DNA from: Oxyruncus cristatus
Taxonomy: Eukaryota; Chordata; Aves; Passeriformes; Cotingidae
Assembly: GCA_013399855.1 (NCBI GenBank)
Contig: VXAY01005276.1
Location: 1 to 64,000, forward strand
DNA: 64,000 nt
Reading direction: 5' to 3'
Shown here: piece by piece, positions 57,801-64,000 of the stretch
How the letters are laid out: the number at the start of each line of letters is the position of its first letter
Position numbering within the stretch: the first letter of the stretch is position 1
Made by a program: the position numbers and the translations under genes
The notes under the pieces: model-generated
Told to the model about the DNA's origin: nothing
The model's database searches: none
Seen by the model: the letters and a program-made list of their open reading frames with translations, nothing else

Positions 57801-60800
57801 TTTTAAATGATTCCCAGTGGGCACTGTGCAAAACGTCCTCCTCTTCCGTCCATCCTAAGCCACCTCCCATGCCCTCAGGACTCCTCCAGTGGTTTTTTGG
57901 GATGAAAGCAAACCATGTAATAGTAATGATGATCTCTACTTCTCTCTAGTGCAACAACCATTAGAAAACCTTCGAATTAAAAGGAAACCTATTGGAAATG
58001 GTCTTATAGTCCTTTTAAAACCTACATCTGTATAGTTCATTCCTGTGGTTTGTTTTTTCTGTGATTCCTGTGTGTAAGAAGCCAAGCTGTGATCCCTGCT
58101 AATTATATAGAAACCTGCCTTTATTCAGTACAATTTAATGCAGTATTTTTATTTATGGTGCATTCTTTCCCTTCAAATATTGCATAAACTGCTGCCTTTT
58201 TTTCTAACAAGACCTAAGAGCTGATAAAGGGATGTTCACTGCTGCTGTGAGAAGTTGTTTTGTTTCTTCCTGTAATTCCATCCTGACTTGGCAATGCAGG
58301 CTCACAGTTATCATTTCATTTGACCTGTAAATCAATCTGTGTAACATGCAAAGCAGCCACGAATGCAAAGGAAATGAGAACAAAGTCATGGGAAAAGCAC
58401 CGTATATGACACATTCCAGGGCTGTATTTATGTGTGCTTTATTTCCTTCCATGAGGAAATAGTGAAATATGCAGAATTGTAACTCAAATACACAAAGAAA
58501 CAGGAAAAAGGAAGGAATAGAGTGAGACTGTTTATGTATGTTAATGAAGAATGGAGGGATTTAAGAAGAAGAACCTGATCTCTCAGCTTTGCAGCTTGGA
58601 ATAAGGATCTGCATCTTCTTTTCCTATCTGGTCTGGACTTAGAGCGTGACATGGGTAAGTTGCTTTGCCTCTGTGTCTTACCCTTCTAACTTAGCAAGGA
58701 ATGTGAAGAATGTTGTATTATCATAATACTTCGGGTGTTAAATTGCATCTATTATTGCATTAATTGGGAAACCTTTTTTAAGGATGATGTCATGCCTTAG
58801 AAATATTTGATATGTACTACTGTTTAGCATTGGGTTATATGAAAAATAAATATTCTTAGGTTTCCTTTAATTCAGATACCATGATTTATCTTTTTGACCA
58901 AAAATTCTGAGCACAGCAAGACGTAATTAGAGGAGAGTTTCGTTCTTTTCCTTTTTTTCCATTGACATTGCAAGACCTTCTGATTTAAATGCTTTTTTAC
59001 CATTTTCAGTCTTCTCTCACAGAAAGTGTGATTCCCTCACCATTGACACTTCCCTTCTCTCAGCTCTCTGTTGGTTTGGACTCAGTCCTTGTTATGAGGG
59101 TGATTGTTTTTGTAGTCACAAAGAGATTAGTACATTTAGTCAAAAGTACTTAACATCCTACAACAGATCTGTCCAGACTTCTCTGGGGTTGCAGAGGGGA
59201 TCAGTGATGTGGTGCACTGTCCGAACAAGTCTCACCACTCTGAGTTCACAGGCTGTGTCAGTACATGTGATGGGGCATCTGGATGTGAACAAGTGCACAA
59301 GGAGGTGTTTAAACACATGATGAGCTTGGACAACTCTGCTAATTTAGGGCGTAGATATAGAATTTTTAATAAGTCAGATGAAGAGAGGATATTTTTATGC
59401 TGCAGTTAATTCAGCAAAGTCCTATCCTTGAGTGGCTTTAAGAGAGAGCTGAGTTTTTGAGGCTTTTCTGCTATTCCCCTGCCCTGGGGCACTGCAGAAC
59501 ACCCCGTCCTGCCTGTGACTCATGTCAAACATCCAGCTGGCACCTCAGCTCACACCTCTGCCGAGCTTTGCACGCTTTGGTACGTCTCTGTTAAAGGCTC
59601 CTTTCTGCACAGTATCTTCCACACCATTAAAAACCCTCCTTTGGGTTCCTGTTACCTCAGAGCTGGAGCACTGCTCCTGTTCCATGGCCTGGAAATGCAG
59701 AGCTGTGGAGTTAACGGGACCTGCTGAGTGGAGGGACAAAGCCCTGGTCTCACATCTGTCTGGTACCTCTGTGTGACCCAGCACTGCCCACAGAACCAGC
59801 CCAGGGACAAGACTTTGCAGGCTGGAGACATACATTGTCCTGTCTGTCTTAGGCCAAGTCCTTCTTACTCAATTCAGACCTGCATCTATCAGCAGGTAAT
59901 TTGAAATGATCTTGTGTAAGACAAACTCTCTGACACCTTCCTGTTGTGTTTTATACAGTCATCTCCTACAAGTACTGCATGTTGGTTTTTTTTTCTGTGT
60001 GCCTGCATGAACTGGGACTGGTTATAGGAGAAGTAGAAAAAGGCAGTCTAGAGTTGTGATTCAAAAAGCAAGCTCGGATCTTAACACAACAGCTTTTCTC
60101 CTTGTAACTTTAGCTTCTGTTTCTCTCAAAAATACTTAGCAGGATGCATTGAATAAAATGTGGTCACCCCTCTTCACTGAAGTTAAGAGAATACAAAATA
60201 GCTGTTCTGAAAGCTCCTCTGAGGTGTCCCCTTCTGGTGGAACCCAAAGCCAAGTTAAAATACTCTTCGTTGAATTTCACTGAGAAATGAGGTATTGATA
60301 TCCATGAATAAGCTGACCAGCTGCTTGGACTTGTGGAGGAGTTCTGGAGTAGTTCAGGGATAGAATGGGCACTTTATTTCTTGCATTAAATGGTAAAAGC
60401 TGTCAATGCTGTGGACAGCTCAAAACAGGGAATTTAGTGGTTTTGGGGTTTTACTCCAAGCTATGTTTGTCCCTCATCCAGCAATCCAAGAAGTGCAGAT
60501 TAGTGCCACAGGCTCAAAGGTCCTGGTTCTAATGCCAACTACAGGGACTTAAGAACATATACGTTATGCTAAAATATACTTGCCTAGGTGTCAGTTTGAG
60601 TTCTTGTCAGCACATGAACATTAAATTATATTTAAGTTGCAAGGCCACCTGTGAACTTGAGATATTTCTAACATGCCAACATTGAAAATTGTAGTCATTT
60701 ATATTTAGATGTGGGAGTGTTTCTTTAGCATCTTAACTACTGCTTTAAGACTTGATTTTAGACACACCCTTTTAAAAATGTTGGCTTTGATTTCTCATTG

Positions 60801-62802
60801 TTGAATTTGTAAAAGGATATTTGTTTTAAAAGGGCTTTAAACTCTTAGGATCAACGTCTATAATTGTTAATCTTTTAATTAATTATCATTAATTTAAAAG
60901 GTATGATTTAACAGTAAGTCACCTTTCCCTGTTGTGTTGTCTGTGAGTTAATTTACTGCCTTCATTCATCTTGGAATCCAGAGAACAACCCTTGTGCCTA
61001 CAGTTAACCCTCTCTGCAAATACAAATTTGGGTTGGGGGTGAAGATAGAAGAGTCAGGATGGGAGTGCTGGGTACCACTGCCAAACTGGAGTTTTGTTTC
61101 TTCTCTAGTACAGTTTATCTACAGACTGGCAGTACCAATGGTGTATTTGTGTCGCCTACTGTCTTACCCTTCTACCAGCTGACAGTAAAAGGGTCTGATG
61201 TGGAGAAAATATTCTATTTTTTCCCAAAAAGGAACGTAAATTATGTACAAATGAAGCCCTGCCCTTTTTTTGGCTCCTAGCCCAGCCACCAGCTACAAAG
61301 GAGCAGGAACAGCCAAAGGGCCTGAGCACACGTGAACATCTCTGTCCTGAGAGCACCTGATGCCCTGGAGTTACGAATTGTCCAGCAAAGAGACCTCTCA
61401 CCATCTCACCTGGCCAGGGAGGACTGGGACAACTGACAGCCAGCATTCTACCAAGGGTACTTACTACTTCTTTAGCTAATTTTAAACCCCTGAAATGTTT
61501 GACTCTGACTTTTTATGGGAAGTAATTTGTGCATTTCTAATATTTGAAGTGACAGCAGGGGAGCGAAGAGCAACTCCCACTGCATGCACTGGCTGAGATG
61601 TAGCTATGGTCATCATGCAGAATACATTAATAAATCAGAATAGCTCCTGTAAATTCAGAGAGGAAAAAAAATTGCCTATCTGGAAAGAAGTATTTTTCTA
61701 AAGAAAATTGTTTATGTTCAAAATTCGATAACAATTTTTTCTAATTCCATGAAGCACATTAATATATTAATGACATTAGTGCTTTTTAAGAAAGAGATTT
61801 CTAGAACACGAAATCTTTAAACTTTTTTTCTACAACCTCTGTCTTATTTAAAATTTAAGGAGGTATTAATTACAAGTATTCAAATATAAACCATTTTTCA
61901 AATCTCCTTTTGTGGTATTTGTGATAAGCTTGACTTCAGCTCTATAGTGTATAAAAAGATGCTTTTTCTCAGAAGACCAAGAGCTTTATATGGCTTAAGA
62001 CTGCTGCACAATCTAGAGACGCAAATTTATGTTTCCTTGCTTGAACAGGAGAGCATACTTGGTTTAGTTTTGTTATATTAGTTCTAATTTAAATTTTGTT
62101 TGGAAACATGGATTGTTTTTCATTTTTGAACTGTCAGGATATTTTTCAACATAAGGAGCTTGCATTTAACACTTATTTTTTACACTAGTTTAGCTGTATA
62201 TAAATGCCCTAATGAGAACAATATGGACAAGTTAGTGAGAACTGGACAGAAAACTAAATGTATTTAGTGTGTAACCAGAAAAGCTTAAAATAGAAACAAA
62301 TTTTTATCATTGCTGAAGAATTGTGACCCAAATGTGAAATAAAGTGATTTTTAAAAGTAGAATGCATCCTTTCTCATATTCCTTATCTAAGATGTTGCTT
62401 TATTTTCCTGACTAGTAGGGTGACATCTGCTTGGCAATAATATATTGGAAGTCAGTGAGTTTTCAAGAATAAAATACTTGATTAAACCAAGCATTTGTAA
62501 ATGTAATCATACCTGTTAAGGTTAGGTAATTATAATGGCTCTAAAGTCTCTTTATTTCTATGTAATATGAAACTTCTGGGTGTGAGGAAAACACTGGATC
62601 TTGGAATACAAAAGTATTCAGACTCGTTGTTCATTGTACACAGAAAGCCCATCACCAAAATTATTACTTTATACATTTTAAACATGTTAAGATAATACAA
62701 ATAGAACAGTCACAAAAGGAGCATTGTAATGTGGAAGTCACTGAAATTACCCAGATCTCAGAGTATTGTGCAGGAGTTTCCAAGAGTTCTTCTCTGTTGC
62801 AG
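54813..62802 (+). other. VWA3A 3' UTR and interval to SDR42E2
   Basis: After the VWA3A stop the sequence is AT-rich, with possible poly(A) signals ATTAAA near 55425 and AATAAA at 55579-55584. Beyond that I find no gene. Open frames near 57059-57367 and 59515-59835 occur in slightly GC-richer patches, on both strands, with no domain, splice or start support. A non-coding 5' exon of SDR42E2 probably lies somewhere in this interval, since its first coding exon begins with an acceptor, but it cannot be placed by eye. Confidence 0.6.
55579..55584 (+). terminator. VWA3A: Poly(A) signal candidate for VWA3A
   Basis: AATAAA lies about 770 bases after the proposed stop codon, inside AT-rich sequence. 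It is the first AATAAA I find after the last coding exon. Its use is inferred. Confidence 0.35.
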
Positions 62803-62807
62803 CCGCG

Positions 62808-63038
62808 ATGCCAGAAGGATCCCCAGAGGAGCTCCCCAGCAGCCAGGAATGTGAGAGCCAAGGGAAGGAGCCTGCTGGGCTGCTGGGGAGCAGGAACACA
62901 AGGACAATGGTGACAGGAGGCGGAGGCTACCTGGGATACAATCTGGGATGTGCCCTGGTTAGGTCAGGAATTGCTGTCGTTCTGTTCGATGTACGGAAAC
63001 CTCAGTGGGAGATTCCGAACGGAGCCGATTTTTTCGAG
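62808..63038 (+). CDS. SDR42E2: SDR42E2, first coding exon (rest lies beyond the window)
   Basis: The acceptor TCTGTTGCAG ends at 62802, ATG is at 62808 (G at -3), and 77 codons run to the donor GTACGT at 63039, phase 0. The first ~30 residues are polar and unremarkable. From residue 34 the sequence MVTGGGGYLGYNLGCALVRS is the start of a Rossmann fold with the TGxxGxxG glycine motif of extended short-chain dehydrogenases/reductases. VVLFDVR supplies Asp61 at the end of strand 2, which in this family favours NAD over NADP. The SDR42E branch resembles 3-beta-hydroxysteroid dehydrogenase-type enzymes; the substrate of SDR42E2 is not known to me. Identification combines this motif with the position right after VWA3A, as in mammals. 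The catalytic YxxxK is in later exons outside the window. An alternative start is the Met just before VTGGGG. Confidence 0.88.
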
Positions 63039-64000
63039 GTACGTTGAAATGGCGTATTTAACAGCAGTGAAATGATGTTATACTGCTTTTATGCACAACG
63101 AGGCTTCCTCTTAAGGATTCAAAAACCATTCACTGAGGACAAGAAGTCATGGTGGAAGGTCCTCACATGCGTAAGTAACTGGTGAAGAGATGGCAAACGG
63201 AGTCCAGGGGAGTGTCTGTGTCCCCAGTGACCTTCTGCAGCCCTGTGTGGGACGCGTAGCTCACCCCCGTGAAACAATGAAGTGACAAAGTTACTGCTCA
63301 GGGAATAATTTCAAGGAGAAGGCGAGAGCAAGACAAGGCAATAAAAGTGCTCACAAATGCAGAATGACTGCTGTGCAGAGAATGATTGAGGAAACCAGGA
63401 TTTCCAGTCTGGGAAAGAGGAGAGCAGGAGAGCTCTACAAACTGAGTGGCATTGACATGGATAGGGATTGACTGCTCACTGTCCTTCCTGGAACAAGAGG
63501 GAAGGGCCACCAGGGGAAATGAGGAGGAGTCAGTTCAGTACAAACAAAGTGACGTTGTTTTTTGTGCAGTGGGTAAAAGGCATGTGCAAAGCCTCACCAA
63601 AAATTTACTTCCTTTGGAGATGACTAAATAGGTAAGCTCAATTAGGCTCAAGAAATCTGCTGAATGAAAATACTTAGAAATTAGAAGTGTATTCAGGGGG
63701 AAAGTGTCCCATATCCTTGCCCTATTCATACTTTTCCCAAGACACTCATTTGTGAGCACTGCTTGGTTTTGATTCTTAACAATTCAAATTGGTGGAGTGA
63801 TGGCAATTTACATCTTTACATTTAAGGAGACTCGAGATCTCACAAATGATATTCTAGAATAGGGTTTTTTTATAATTCAATTTAAAAAAAAATAAATGTT
63901 ACAAAGTATAGGTGAATTACCTGGAAGATGGAAGTATGGAGTCCTAGTAAATAAAGTCCCTTCAGAGATCTCAGCCTTGATCAGTAATTTGGGGATTGCT
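63039..64000 (+). other. SDR42E2: SDR42E2 intron after the first coding exon (incomplete)
   Basis: The intron opens with GTACGT and runs to the window end. I find no second exon: no stretch shows an acceptor followed by SDR-like protein in phase 0. It contains purine-rich sequence near 63300-63540 and an A-rich run near 63884, otherwise nothing notable. Confidence 0.7.

Noticed and set aside
59515..59835. Three overlapping open frames between VWA3A and SDR42E2
   Set aside because: They lie on both strands in a slightly GC-rich patch with no motif or splice context, and do not resemble an SDR exon.

Overview
This is a vertebrate genomic window, most probably from a bird. Two CR1 LINE 3' tails of the avian type (577-838 and 6375-6429) support this, as does the gene order MOSMO - VWA3A - SDR42E2, all on the + strand. 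That is the order I know from the human 16p12.2 neighbourhood (established knowledge); EEF2K would be expected downstream. Everything of substance lies on the + strand and is intron-split, so long ORFs are mostly misleading here and genes were rebuilt exon by exon from splice sites and reading phase.

Layout. 1-27255: the 3' part of MOSMO (C16orf52), a claudin-like four-pass membrane protein that damps Hedgehog signalling. Exon 1 is upstream of the window, the window opens in the GC-rich start of intron 1, exon 2 is at 20277-20489 and exon 3 begins at 27071. 27256 to about 31020: a long MOSMO 3' UTR with a TG/TA microsatellite hairpin and candidate poly(A) signals. About 31055-31290: a degenerate CCCTCAGGTGTCC minisatellite. 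About 31290-31960: a CpG island that is the likely VWA3A promoter. 32225-54812: VWA3A, rebuilt as 33 coding exons whose phases all match, giving about 1205 residues. 54813-62802: the VWA3A 3' UTR and intergenic DNA with nothing else recognised. 62808-63038: the first coding exon of SDR42E2 with a complete Rossmann NAD-binding motif; its later exons lie outside the window.

Main observations. The reconstructed VWA3A protein reads as three tandem copies of one composite unit: a W-L-x-x-Y-S-L motif, then R-I-x-W-L-x(3)-S-R-x(2)-[FW]-G, then a VWA fold, then a G-R-[YF]-H motif, then a helix with K-A-[KR]. The spacing from RIxWL to the MIDAS aspartate is exactly 25 residues in all three copies. Only the third copy keeps a full metal-binding MIDAS. 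The intron between exons 11 and 12 has a perfect U12-type donor and a U12-like branch site, so VWA3A probably depends on the minor spliceosome. The C-terminal end of VWA3A is the least certain part of the model.

The three genes are neighbours rather than an operon and need not act together: MOSMO belongs to Hedgehog signalling, VWA3A has a ciliated-cell expression pattern in mammals, and SDR42E2 is a predicted NAD-dependent oxidoreductase.
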